From positions 63,704,218 through 63,768,217 of the forward strand of contig NC_073745.1 in assembly GCF_029784135.1 (NCBI RefSeq): DNA of 64,000 bases, in the 5' to 3' direction. Source of the DNA: Toxorhynchites rutilus septentrionalis (lineage: Eukaryota > Arthropoda > Insecta > Diptera > Culicidae). This document shows positions 23,591 through 34,285 of the stretch, piece after piece. Both the position numbers and the translations under genes were made by a program. The notes beneath the pieces are model-generated. The model did no database searches and was not told where the DNA came from. It worked only from the letters and a program-made list of their open reading frames with translations. The stretch's first letter is position 1, and each line of letters opens with the position of its first letter.

Positions 23591-25608
23591 TCTATATATA
23601 TATAAATGGATTTCTGTCTGTCTTTCTGATTCCTATGGACTCGGAAAATACCGAACCGATAAACGTGAAAATAGATATGTAGCGGGTTGTTGGCATCGGG
23701 GAGGGTTTTTATGATAGTTCGAGACTCTTTCCCCCTCTATAAGGAGGGATGTAATACAAATGAAACACAAATTTCTGCATAACTCGAGAACTAAGCATGC
23801 AAACGGAGCCAAATTTGGCATGTGGAGGGTTTAGGATGCAAGAAATGTTTTAGTGGTGATTCTACATGCCTCCCGCCTCAAAAGTTCTGCGATTGAATCA
23901 ATGAAAGTTCGCTTAGCAAGAAAACGTGAATGTTTGAAGGTATTGATGATAAAAAAAAATCGATTTTGGCTCGAGCGATTTTACTACCCAAAGAACTTGG
24001 CAGGCATGAGAATAGGTCGTAAACTATATATGATACCGCTAGGATACCGATTACTGCATATTTAATTCCGATTAGGGTGGCCCTATACAAAAAAAACTGA
24101 ATATTTTGTTTTGCATTTTTTTCATAAACTTGGCCTGAAAAATTCATATAACCCCAAAGGTTCACCACCATCACCTATAACCATGATTTTAGTATTTTGG
24201 TATAAACAATATCCAAATAATCGATCCTTCGTTCGTTTTCCCAACAAAGCTTATTTAGTTACGTTGTAAAATAACGGAATGCACCTCGTCCGCTTCATTG
24301 TACCCCACACTTACGCAACCTCAGTTCGACTAAATCTAGGCGCATCACCGCTGGAAGCCTTTTTGGATGAGGACAAAATTATTGAAATTATTCTAATCAC
24401 AATTTCTGTGAAGCGAAAATTGTAATGAATTTTCGGGCGGAATGAACACGGTTTTAAAACAAAAATTATAAATGAAAATACGACTCTAACGAAAACAAAA
24501 ATGAAAATGGATATTTCTTCTAAATACTTAAACAACATCGAGTAATGATTTTCATTTAAAATTGCTTTCGTGTCTGCTAATCTGATAGAGGGTAAATTGC
24601 TCCACGAATACGCATTAACTATTTTGATGTTTATATTGCGTCAAGGCAAAATTGTCACATTTCAAAGCACGATTGAATTAGCGTCGATCGGATTTCAGAA
24701 TACAAAAGTCGATTTCGATCGAATCGTGAGATCCGATCGGGGTTCAAAGCAGGGTTCGGAGTTCGATATTGCTACCACAATCATAGTTCATGGTTCACGT
24801 GGTGATCCAAAGCTTTTATCATCTTGCAAGCCAGATGGAAAATGTACAAAGCGTTTTCCATAGGAATTTAACAAGGATACGAACAAAAGCGTTGGGTGAT
24901 ATTCAATATATCAATGCTCACATGTCAAGCTCTATAGTTCGTTAAGCAATAAATACATTTACAAGTCCGCGAACAAAAGAAGCAATATGGTTGTGTTTCG
25001 AATCCAGAATATCGGATGTGAATACTGCTACCAAATTGGTCGGTACATGTATGGAATCCAGCACTTATAAATCTATCCGCCCATATTAAAAACGGCAGCG
25101 CGTATTTTTTATCAGCTAAACAGCAATTTACGGAATTAATATTGATTTTCCTTATTTTATTTTTTCCATATTACGACAAAAATATATTACTTTTTTAACT
25201 TTACATTTGACAATCAAAATATCAAGCATGTTAGTTACGATAATAAAATACATTGAATTAAAACGATTTTTTTGTGTTTTTTGTTTAATTTTTGTCGTCT
25301 AAAGTGCTCCATTTCTCTGTATGTCATAGATCCCATCTCCATCTCAAAGAACGGACCGTCGTCACACTCGGGTTCGGAAAGCCCAATTTCCCACGGTTCA
25401 ATGCAATACACGGTCAAACCCTAACGTATCTGCCGATAACCATGTGGAATCTATCCTTCATCGATATTCAATCCATAATCGATTATTTTTTTCGAGCGTT
25501 TAAACATTTAAATACAATTACAATACATTAGTTATTGTTTAATTTAACAGCTAAAATATTCACTAGAAATAATGTGAATGGCAGAACAACGTTTGCCGGG
25601 TCAGCTAC
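23591..25608 (+). mobile_element. Helitron, about 2.0 kb, with decayed Rep coding
   Basis: The 5' end TCTATATATATATAAATGGA with TTCTGTCTGTC is typical of arthropod Helitrons. The 3' end is GTTTGCCGGGTCAGCTAC. The element lies between A (23,590) and T (25,609), the usual Helitron target, and makes no target duplication. Helitrons move by rolling-circle replication using a Rep/helicase protein. Only pieces of Rep remain inside (see the entry at 24,740-25,130). The terminal CTAC instead of CTAG/CTAA-type ends is slightly atypical. Confidence 0.82.
24740..25130 (+). pseudogene. Helitron Rep-domain fossil
   Basis: Three collinear pieces, in shifting frames, match Helitron Rep proteins. The first is FDIATTIIVHGSRGDP..CKPDGKCTKRFP (about 24,755-24,862). 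The second is SNKYIYKSANK followed by YCYQIGRY (about 24,942-25,045), where KYIYK fits the conserved lysine-tyrosine Rep motif. The third is SAHIKNGSAYFLSA (about 25,074-25,115), corresponding to the HLENGQRVYF segment. Rep nicks and joins single-stranded DNA ends. Stops and frameshifts abound and the helicase domain is absent. Confidence 0.75.
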
Positions 25609-25629
25609 TTTACTATAAAAAAGACAATA

Positions 25630-26750
25630 AATTGGAAATATTTCTTTAAATATCTCGAGAATGGCTGCATTTACTATTCAAAACAAAAAAGCTGCTTATC
25701 AATCATAAAGACCTTTTTTGTTTGAAATCAATATTTCTTTAAATATCTCGAGAATGGCTGCATTTACTATTCAAAACAAAAATGATGTTTATCAATCATA
25801 AAAACCTTTTTTGTTTGAAATCACATCTGGGTTTATAATTTGTGGCTAAAAATGATTGTTAACATACAAAAATGCGTTTCGAAAATTCACAAAAATCGTT
25901 GTTTCACAAAGTTCGTCAGAATAGTTTTACCATCTTGGACTAATTTTTTTTATTTTCTACATGATAGAAGTCATGATAGTTTATATGAAAAAAAATAAAA
26001 AAATAAAAATACATGTATAAATTTAAATTAAAAACTAAAATTAAAAGATTGAGATTGATAAAGAACCTATTTATTTTAAATCACATTAGGATTCACAATT
26101 TGTGGCTACAAATGAGTGTTAACATAGAAACATTCAAAGTTTCAAAAATTCATAAGAAATCGATATTCCACAAAGTTCGTTAAAAATAGTTTTACCATTT
26201 TTCAAATTTATTACATGACTTCTATTTTACATGAAAAAAATTAAAAACAAAATTAAAAATACATAGATATTAAAAATTAATGGTTTGTTTTGATTTAGAT
26301 ATTAAAAATTAATGTTTTGTTTTGATAAATAATAAAAAAGAGTACTGATTTTTTTCACAGTGCATATTTTTTACATTTTAACATCAATACCCTATAACTC
26401 TTTCTAAGATACTGTTTCGGTACGACTCATAGTTTTTGAGATATAAAAAAACTATGATGTTTAGAAAAAAAAATATCAAAGATTTCTATTACTGAAATCG
26501 ATACGCCCTTTTCAAAAGTTACACCTGAGTCAAAAAATTCTCAATTACTGTGGAAAACTCATATTTCCTCCAATCAAAACGGAACACAAACGTTCGTTCG
26601 AATCAAAAATACATGTTTTTAAAATCTGCATTTTTAGGACGATTTAATTTGGAATTGCTCTATACATAAAATGCATTGTTCAAAAACTGTTATTTGAAAA
26701 ATACAGTCCCAATACTGTAAAATCATACAGGAAATATTATTCTATGTTTT
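25630..26750. repeat. Dispersed repeat family D with internal duplications
   Basis: A segment of about 100 bp (CTTTAAATATCTCGAGAATG, GGCTGCATTTACTATTCAAA) is tandemly repeated at about 25,645 and 25,740. A larger unit (TTTATAATTTGTGGCTA.. AAGTTCGTC) repeats at about 25,830 and 26,090. The 3' part, 26,340-26,720 (TTTCGGTACGACTCATAG.., GATACGCCC..), matches 42.29-42.51 kb. No coding. Confidence 0.75.
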
Positions 26751-27230
26751 TATTCATACAACAAATAGGCAAAAAAATAGAAGAGTGATGTCCAAGATAC
26801 GACTGCAGTCTTAACGTAGGATTGTAAAATTATTTCCGATGACGATAAACTTTATAAAGAAAAAACTAGAACGAACTTTTTAGAACAAATATTTGGTAGC
26901 CCTGACGAGGGTCGATCAAAGAATGCATGCATGAATGTGTGGGGCAAGCGATTCGCAAATTAGCAAAATAAAAGGGGGAGGGAGCTGAAGCAGCAATATT
27001 TGCTCTCTCCTCAGTGTCGGTAACGATTCACACGCAACTAGTGTACGAGGAAAAGCCGTTGACTGCGTGCCGACTGGGATGAGATTGTGTGATGAAATCG
27101 ATAATCGTTTCATGCATTCTGTTGTAAACGAAAGGAACTCAAGTTGAGATATTCCCTCACCCCACTGTGTCTTTAGAACGAACACTGCATTTGCATTCCA
27201 AGCGAGTGATTCACGTGCGCTTGATTTGCA
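26751..27230. other. Unassigned spacer
   Basis: The sequence is low-repeat with no assignable frame or RNA gene. The minus-strand frame of 89 codons at 26,916-27,185 has no recognised domain. Confidence 0.35.
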
Positions 27231-27231
27231 G

Positions 27232-27284
27232 TGGTATGTTTAGATTGTGCATCGCTTATTGCATTTTATTGACTGCACGGGTAG
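27232..27284 (+). CDS. Candidate short signal-peptide exon
   Basis: An acceptor-like CGCTTGATTTGCAG ends at 27,231. An ATG at 27,236 opens 16 codons (MFRLCIAYCILLTARV), a short basic-hydrophobic run like the start of a secretion signal. A strong donor follows (GTAG|GTAAGC, GT at 27,285). This is exactly the layout of a small first coding exon of a secreted protein. It is also short enough to arise by chance. No downstream exon is recognisable and I cannot name a family. Confidence 0.25.
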
Positions 27285-28185
27285 GTAAGCACAGAAATGT
27301 ACAAACCAAATGTCAGGAAATATGGAAAATACAGCTCTCAACACACCTTCTGGGATTTCGAAGCATAAAGTGGATGTATTAAAACATCCCAATCAAGCTC
27401 TAGGAATTGGGTGGCCTTGTGTTGTCCTGATGGAACACAACACCTCTTCTGTTGGCCAATTCTGATCGTTTCTGGTCAATCGCTAGCTTCAAACGGTTGA
27501 CAGTAGAGACCCTAATTTAGTGAACTACAAAAAAAATTCATAAAAATTTCAAAAAAATTAAAAACCTTCAACAAATAAATTAAATTACTGTTGCAGTATC
27601 GACACCATAAACACAATTCACAATTTCAGTGACCAGGCTTGCATTTTCGCATTTGTAAAAGAGAAAGTGTAAAATGTACCGAATTTTCTCTTTGTTGACC
27701 TCTATTTTTAACACCCTGTAACTCACAGCTGAATGGAACAAACAAAAAACAGCAAAAGAACTTTTTTTGTGGTAAAGGTCACATTCACAACGAGCCGTAT
27801 GATCGATATTACGCGAGATATTGATCACTGAAGCCAGCTACCGAGAAAATAATGGATAACGTTTTCCTGAACCTAATATATTTTTCGAATTCTGAGACTT
27901 TTTCACATAAAACATCTCGAAAACACCTATCATTATTTTTTCCGAAAAGTCCACTCCATAATAGGAAATCGTTTCATTGTTTCTGATGAAAAGAATGTAT
28001 AGATTTGGAACGATAATATGATTGGGATGATTGGATCAATTTCGATTCCAAATATACAAATTGATAAGAAATGTCTCCAGCAACGTTTATGCATATGACA
28101 TACATTGTATATACCTTTTAGTATGTAAGGCGTTAGCCAACATGGTATGGTTTCTTTTTTCGAGCAAGAGGTATGCTTTGGGGTT
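27285..28185. other. Unassigned spacer
   Basis: No repeat family or coding region is recognisable. A short inverted word pair (TGTGTTGTCC.. GGAACACAACAC) lies at about 27,418-27,448. Confidence 0.35.
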
Positions 28186-28191
28186 TCGATG

Positions 28192-28620
28192 TTTAGTTTC
28201 GCTCTAGACAGCGATCAGTCAACATCATGTGTTAAGGCTGAGAGTTAATTTGGAAATATTGTTGTTGTGCCGATTGCTCGTCCCGCTCATAGAAAGCATT
28301 CTGTGCAACGGAATATGCGTCTGCTGGACACAATATGGGACTAGACTATGGAATATGCTTGCTTTTTTTCTCTGCTGATTTGAGAGTCGATTCCGCACGT
28401 TGCGTCGGGCGAGGTTCAAATTGGTTAATATTTTTAGCGGTAATTACGGCAGTCATCCAGCCAGCAAATGGCCTTTCTCGAGGCCGGAGGCGAATGAACG
28501 GCGACAATTTAAAATCTCTATAATTCTATTCCATCTCTCTTTAATTTTCAGTTTCAATTTGAACAGAGATCAGCCAGCACCATGTGTTAAGGTGAGAGTT
28601 TATTTGGAATTTATTTCGCA
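28192..28620. repeat. Two diverged copies of an exon-like unit
   Basis: The word GATCAGTCAACATCATGTGT.. (about 28,210) recurs as GATCAGCCAGCACCATGTGT.. (about 28,568), with similarity over about 80 bp. In the second copy a pyrimidine-rich TCTCTCTTTAATTTTCAG precedes a 40-bp stretch (28,552-28,591) that ends TTAAG|GTGAGA, a consensus donor. In the first copy the donor is lost (GGCTGAG). This looks like a duplicated small exon. Confidence 0.4.
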
Positions 28621-29090
28621 TTGATTTACACAATTTTTCGCTGGAAGAGAGCCTATGTGAAATAATAAGTAGTGTTTTCGGGCTTATTGATGGCCTTTGT
28701 CCGATCAATAATTCAGTTTTCGCAAATTCGAGCATTACTTTCGGGTTAAAAGCGGCATCAATAGCAGAATTTGTGGATTTTTTTGGAAATGATATATTTG
28801 GTAACGTTGAAGATATAATTTTGCTAAACGATACTGAGATACTGAGGATAAACAATAAGTTATTTGATGGGACAATTCTTGGTGGAGTCCTACGTTGCTC
28901 CGGTTATGTTCCCGACCCTATCCTTTTCTTTCAGTTTATGAGATATTTTGTCATTACCATTTTTGCTTTCAAACATTTGAAGGCAACAAATTTTAAACCT
29001 TTGAACCGCTTGACAAATTTTCAGTTTTTTTTACAGCAAATGGAAAATATTTGGATGAACTTTCTAAGAAGAATCGTGAACTACTTTTAG
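28596..29090 (+). CDS. Unassigned 165-codon open frame, coding-like
   Basis: The frame is open from a stop at 28,593-28,595 to a stop at about 29,088. It includes LEESLCEIISSVFGLIDGL, SITFGLKAASIAEFVDFFGN and GGVLRCSGYVPDP. Composition is balanced in the first 110 codons, then becomes F/N/K-rich, suggesting that real coding, if any, ends near 28,930. There is no ATG early in the frame, so it would be an internal exon or a fragment of a mobile-element or other protein. I do not recognise the family. A minus-strand frame overlaps but looks like its shadow. Confidence 0.3.
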   Translation, partial: EFIWNLFRIDLHNFSLEESLCEIISSVFGLIDGLCPINNSVFANSSITFGLKAASIAEFVDFFGNDIFGNVEDIILLNDTEILRINNKLFDGTILGGVLRCSGYVPDPILFFQFMRYFVITIFAFKHLKATNFKPLNRLTNFQFFLQQMENIWMNFLRRIVNYF

Positions 29091-30165
29091 ACGATTTTTG
29101 TTTGGAAATTTTGTTACATAATTTAATATTTAGAAAAAAAATCTCAAAAAAAGTACACATACAATTTTGGTCTCGATGGCAATTGCTGTTTACATATCAT
29201 CTTTTTATATAAAAATAATGTTGTTCCCCAGAAGTTCATTCCTAGGATGATAATTCATTTATTTTTTTTCATAAATATAAAATAATAAATAACTACATTT
29301 CAACTAGTTTTTAATAGTGAAAAAATGCGATGTATTAGTGTTTCGAGAAAAAATGTTTACCAATTACAATTCTGGGTTATTTTACAGTGTTTTATTTTTT
29401 TCCGCGCAATCCAATTATTTAAGATAATATGTCTATCGCACAATTTATAACATGTCCTTATGGCAGGACAGGAAATCAAACAAAATTCGACATTCATCGA
29501 CATTCATTGTTTGGTCAGAACAACAAATACAATTTATTGTTCCAAAAATTTAGACATCAGATCGCTCTCGACAAGTACGATATTCAATAATCTAGCTCAT
29601 GCATTTTGAAATACGCCACGATGAATTTTGGAGCATTTCCGCAGAGTGAGATATATATCGACTAAAGTGGGACGAAAACAATATTCCTCCAATGGTGAAA
29701 GTTTATAGTGAGAAAGATTTGTCGCTATTCTCACATGCCTGTACGTAGCTAAGGTCATTAAAACGAAAATAAACTGTCGCTTTCCCGCATGCTACATTGC
29801 GACCACTTCTTGGAGATAATTAATCTATTTTCATTTGAAAGCATACACGCTTAATTCTTGCGTCGTAAAACCCGATTTCTGGTGGTAAATAGAGATTAAA
29901 CATCAAGGACTATTTATAGGTACCCAACAGTGTTTGAAAGCACTTTCAAATCAACAGATTACTGTCCGGCTTTCGTACTTTGATACTCTATGCCTGCCTG
30001 ATCCACACCATTCGACCCATTCGGGCGTTTCCATAGAATTTTCCGAAATGGATGGCTCGAAAAATTTCTGCGCAGAAAACATCTTCCCCCAATCTAAATT
30101 CAAACCATTTTCGTCGGTCGCTTTGTAGCGTAAATAATTTCACATCATTTGCATAAATAACGTAC

Positions 30166-30220
<55 letters not shown>

Positions 30221-30675
30221 TGTCTGTGTGTTTGCATCCCTTTTTCCCAGCAAACCCACTCCTCGGAATCTATATGGAAAATGTAGGAAAATAAACAAAT
30301 CGGTCCCTCCACGAGCATCCCGCACACTTTCGTGGCAATTTTTTTTCCTTTCCATGCACTTTCGTCCGGTGAAAAAGGAGTCCGGTTGTCTACGGCGGTG
30401 TCTTCTGCTCGGGGTTCGGATGCCACCTGGCGGGCCAGAAATGTGTACGACCTTGCCTTGCCAGCGCGACAACCGTGTTCTTGTTTCTTCTTTCAGCATC
30501 GTAAGAAATCTAACCGCGCGCAGCAGCAGCACCACCTTCATGACGCGTTCATTAATTTTCCTTACCTGATGCCACCGAATATAATTAATTTTCATTTCAC
30601 CGTTCGTACGACGACAGAGGTGTACAAACGGAAAAAAAACAGTCTGGTCCGCCGATTCCGAACTGCCTGACATTA
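29091..30675. other. Low-repeat spacer with a (GT)n tract
   Basis: AT-rich sequence passes at about 29.9 kb into GC-richer sequence. A (GT)n microsatellite occupies about 30,171-30,219. The long frames over it on both strands (T/H and V/C repeats) are microsatellite translations. No gene is recognised. Confidence 0.45.
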
Positions 30676-31966
30676 AAGGGTGTGTCACATCAAATTGCAT
30701 CACGGAAAAAACGCTGTAGAAATTTAATTTTTGGGAATTATATCTTCAGCTTTCGCTTATAATGAGATAAGAGTGTATAGATCACGTTGGCCATGCTTCA
30801 CTGTCAATTTTTGTAAATTTGGAAAAATGTCGTCGAACGAAAAAGGGCGTCGTGAATTAATCCTGTGCACTCATTTCGAGAATCCGGAGTTGTCACATCG
30901 GGACATCGGTAAGATGCTGGGAATCGTCCAATCCACGGTCAGCAGAGTACTAAAACGATACTTCGAGAACCTAACCATCGGCCGGAAGGTGAAGAACGGC
31001 AAAAATGGATGCTCAATCAGTGAAAAAGATCACAAGCGCGTAGTTAAGCAGTTTAGACGTGATCCGAGAAGTTCGGTCCGGGATGTCGCCAATAAGCTGA
31101 ATTTGTCAAGTTCATTCGTCCAGCGGACCAAGCAGCGGGAGGGCCTGAGTACATATAAGGATCAGAAGACTCCTAACCGCAACGAAAGGCAAAACATGGT
31201 GGGGAAGACGCGAGCCCGGAAGCTGTACATCGAAATGCTGACGAAGCCGCATTGCCTGGTAATGGACGACGAAACCTACGTCAAAGCGGACTTTCGTCAG
31301 CTGCCGGGCCTGTTGTTCTTCTCCGCAGAGGACAAATTCAGCGTTCCGGAGGAGATTCGCAAGCAGAAACTATCCAAGTTTGCCAAAAAGTACATGGTGT
31401 GGCAAGCGATCTGCTCTTGCGGAAAGCGGAGCGCCCCCTTCGTGATGACCGGCACAGTAAACGGGCAGGTTTACCTTAAGGAGTGCCTACAGAAGCGCTT
31501 ACTACCACTATTGAAGCAGCACGAGGGCCCGACCATCTTCTGGCCGGATCTCGCTTCGTGCCACTATTCAAAGGACGTGTTGGAGTGGTACGAAGCCAAC
31601 GGGGTCACCTTCGTGCCAAAGGAAATGCCCAACGCGCCGGAGCTTCGCCCAATAGAGAAATATTGGGCGATTATGAAGCAGGCCCTACGGAAGAACCCAG
31701 AAGTTGTCAAATCGGAGGCGGACTTCAAGAGAAAATGGATTTCTGTTCAAAAAAAACTACAACCTGACGTTGTACAGAACCTTATGGACGGGGTAAAGAG
31801 GAAGGTGCGAGCATACGGGCTTGGGCTCGAAGTATGAATAAAAAGAAAATGCCAAAAGTTGTTTAATAGTTTTTATTTTACTGTCTAAAATTTTCAAAAG
31901 AATCGGTCTACTGGGCGAATTTCTACAGCGTTTTTTCCGTGATGCAATTTGATGTGACACACCCTT
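30676..31966 (+). mobile_element. ITmD37E Tc1-type transposon, copy 1 (full length)
   Basis: The element is 1,291 bp with near-perfect terminal inverted repeats of about 45 bp, beginning AAGGGTGTGTCACATCAAAT, and TA at both outer edges (30,674-30,675 and 31,967-31,968). One transposase gene fills it. The length, repeats and protein identify an IS630-Tc1-mariner element of the DD37E group described from mosquitoes. A sister copy lies at 34,286-35,567 in the same orientation and nearly identical, so transposition was recent. It sits in otherwise low-repeat DNA. Confidence 0.93.
30827..31837 (+). CDS. DD37E-type transposase, open frame
   Basis: I place the start at the ATG at 30,827 (MSSNEKGRRELIL), because the sister copy uses the same start; the upstream ATG at 30,731 is less likely. 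The protein of 336 residues has two N-terminal helix-turn-helix regions (about residues 8-45, LSHRDIGKMLGIVQSTVSRV; and about 75-105, SSVRDVANKLNLSSSFVQR). The catalytic core has MDDETYVKAD (first Asp), FWPDLASCHYSKD (second Asp) and ELRPIEKYW (Glu). It would cut out the element and reinsert it at TA. Compared with copy 2 it keeps five residues after the KNG motif but lacks two codons (Asn-Pro) just before the Glu, so the Asp-Glu spacing is 35 instead of 37. Whether it is active is uncertain. Confidence 0.9.
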   Translation: MSSNEKGRRELILCTHFENPELSHRDIGKMLGIVQSTVSRVLKRYFENLTIGRKVKNGKNGCSISEKDHKRVVKQFRRDPRSSVRDVANKLNLSSSFVQRTKQREGLSTYKDQKTPNRNERQNMVGKTRARKLYIEMLTKPHCLVMDDETYVKADFRQLPGLLFFSAEDKFSVPEEIRKQKLSKFAKKYMVWQAICSCGKRSAPFVMTGTVNGQVYLKECLQKRLLPLLKQHEGPTIFWPDLASCHYSKDVLEWYEANGVTFVPKEMPNAPELRPIEKYWAIMKQALRKNPEVVKSEADFKRKWISVQKKLQPDVVQNLMDGVKRKVRAYGLGLEV

Positions 31967-31968
31967 TA

Positions 31969-32446
31969 GCCAGCTAGCTATGGTCTGGCGGTTCGTTCGT
32001 TCCTTCGCCCGCTTCGGTGAACCCCACGTGGGCCATTCCTGTCTTCGGGTGCAAACGTCGTGTCGTTAATTCCGAACACTTCTCGCTGCGCTCTTGCGCG
32101 GGTCAAAAAGCGTAAATGCATAACAAATTGTTGTGGCGCAGCACAACTCGCGGGAATGGAGAAAGCGTGTCATAAACAGACGGGACGCGCTCGGCTCGGG
32201 CCAAATGGGGCATTGTGTTGCGTTCATTTGACGAAAGGGGCAAATTATCATCTTTATTCATCATTTTATTTATTTATTTATTTTTTTATTTAACGTTGAT
32301 TGAGTGTTGACTTCGTTTAACTTTGTGGTTACCTCTACTTTTTCTACATCTTCTCTATCTACTCTCAGTTTTTGGGAGTGGGTTTAAAGAAACCTCGTTC
32401 TAGCTAGTCTACCATGAGTCCAGAATGAAATAGTGATCATTTATAT
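31969..32446. other. Low-repeat spacer
   Basis: GC-richer sequence with CCCACGTGGG at about 32,020 (an E-box palindrome) lies on both sides of the ITmD37E copy 1. It ends in T-rich sequence and then the hAT target site. No gene is recognised. Confidence 0.4.
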
Positions 32447-32587
32447 GTCTAGATCAGGTCGATTTCGGTTCCCCAGGGGTCGACATAAACGAAAATTGAT
32501 TTTGGGGGTCGACAAGGAATAACACAAATTCTTATTTGAAATATGCACCATGAGATGCTCCGTGAACCACCCTGTTGTAAGAATGAC

Positions 32588-33281
32588 CAGGGTTGCCACA
32601 TTCAAATCTGTAAAATTTTCTGATAAAATCTGTATATCTGTATTTTTAGTAAAAAAATCTGTATCAAAAAATTAACGGAAAACAATAAAAGAAAGGTTTA
32701 TTTTCATTTTGAATTTATTTTTCTTATTTATAGCTTGTATCAATAGAACAAACGAACTCATGAAAAAGTTTTTTCATAATAAACCGTATGATGTTAAAAC
32801 ATGGCTTTGTTGAACTTTGTCTTTAAATTTTCCGTCAATTTTAACCTTGACGCACCTCCTTGAGCCGATACATAGTTCTTAGCTTTCAAAATAGAGTCCA
32901 TCATTGTGGAAGCCAATCGATTTCAGAACTTTGTTTTGTTGCCATTGTAAAGCGTGAATATTCACTCAACACACGCTGATGAATGTGGAATTATCAAAAA
33001 GTGCCCCAAAAACGTCCTTAGCAGGAGTGGAGAAGTGAGGTTACATTTCGTATGGTTCAACATTTTTATAAATCGAGGTTTATATCTTAATGACTCAACG
33101 ATGAAAAAATGTTTATTAGTAAGAAAGTAGACAGAGAAAATGCACTGTAATTAATTTAATATTAAAAGTTGAATCTTTGAATTCTGTATCTCTGTAAATC
33201 TGGAATTCTGTGTATACAGATTCTGTATATGAAATTTGGCGAAAAATCTGTAAAAAAAAATCTGTATATGTAGCAACCCTG
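32588..33281. mobile_element. 694-bp MITE of hAT type
   Basis: The ends are CAGGGTTGCCACAT and, inverted from the right, CAGGGTTGCTACAT. They are flanked by an 8-bp near-identical duplication (AGAATGAC at 32,580-32,587 and AGAATGGC at 33,282-33,289). The words ATCTGTA and CTGTATA recur inside both ends. It has no coding. The CAGGGTTGCC terminus and the 8-bp duplication indicate a non-autonomous hAT relative. Confidence 0.85.
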
Positions 33282-33959
33282 AGAATGGCTAATATCTTAG
33301 TAGAAAGTATTATTGCTGTGCATTTTGAAACTAAACCAGATGAAAATAAAAATGTACAAGATGAAGAATTCGGCAAGTGCAAGATAATGTGTTTGAGCGC
33401 ACGAGTTCTTCGGTAATGTTCAAAATTTCTGTGTAATACGTAATTTAACACGAAGGTAATCATCATCAAATTTTTATCCAAACATGCTCCTGATATTTTA
33501 CTGTATAACAAGCTTGCCCTTAGGTTGCAGGTTCATTTGCGTTCTCAAAATTCGTTGGGGCTTGAATGATAATGTACTTAACTTCTAATTTAACTCAAGA
33601 GATAACAACGTGTTTAGATAGCTAAATGATTGATTGAGAAACGAATTTACTCATGTGCATGGCGTGACAAATCTTTTTTTATTACAGGAAACTTGAGATG
33701 GGGGTCGCGAAGAGGGAAAAATGTTACTCAATTTTACTATAGAGCAACCGATTTCTCTCTACGAGTCTACCCAAGACCCTAGAGGCCGACGTTGAGCTTT
33801 TTGATAGAAAAGCGCTTCTCGACTGGGACTGACAGTTACAAAATATGAAAATAAAGATATATACGGTTTGTTTTCGGATGTTTTACAAAATGTGAATACT
33901 TCATAGTCGAATTTCTGACTAATTTCTATTTATACAACAAGTATTTTTGGGAGCTGGGA

Positions 33960-34210
33960 CCGACAATGATTTTGTGCAAACGCTCTCGATGCGGGCTGAA
34001 TGGAAAGCGCAGCAAGAAAAATTTGTGGCTCAACGTATTAAAAGTGAAAATATGTGCCAAGAAATGATTTTTGTTACATATATGAAGACTGATATCAGAG
34101 AAGAATCGATCGGTTTTTGCACCGATAAAGCTATTCCATGGAAGCACATTAAGACTGATGGTTGGTCGTCGTCGTGGTTTTACAGCTCACTGAAAGTTAC
34201 AACTGCGTAA
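33960..34210 (+). pseudogene. hAT transposase fragment (catalytic-core region)
   Basis: An open stretch with ESIGFCTDKAIPW at about 34,103-34,141 corresponds to the conserved VGVCTDGAPAM segment of hAT transposases of the domesticated-ZBED type; its Asp is a catalytic residue. The Gly of TDG is replaced by Lys, and flanking sequence is only weakly conserved. The fragment is cut from the next by the ITmD37E insertion. Confidence 0.55.
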
Positions 34211-34285
34211 GGTACTGGTCATTCCCTGCGTGATTCACAGACAGTAGCTAAAAATCTGCTCCCTGGATCGCATCAGTCTTTACTA

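Noticed and set aside
30140..30703. 187- and 133-codon frames over the (GT)n tract
   Set aside because: Both strands are open mainly because of the microsatellite; no domain, and the 3' part overlaps the ITmD37E terminal repeat.
33947..34210. Separate 87-residue gene
   Set aside because: It contains the CTD segment of a hAT transposase and lies in order with other hAT pieces, so it is an element fossil.
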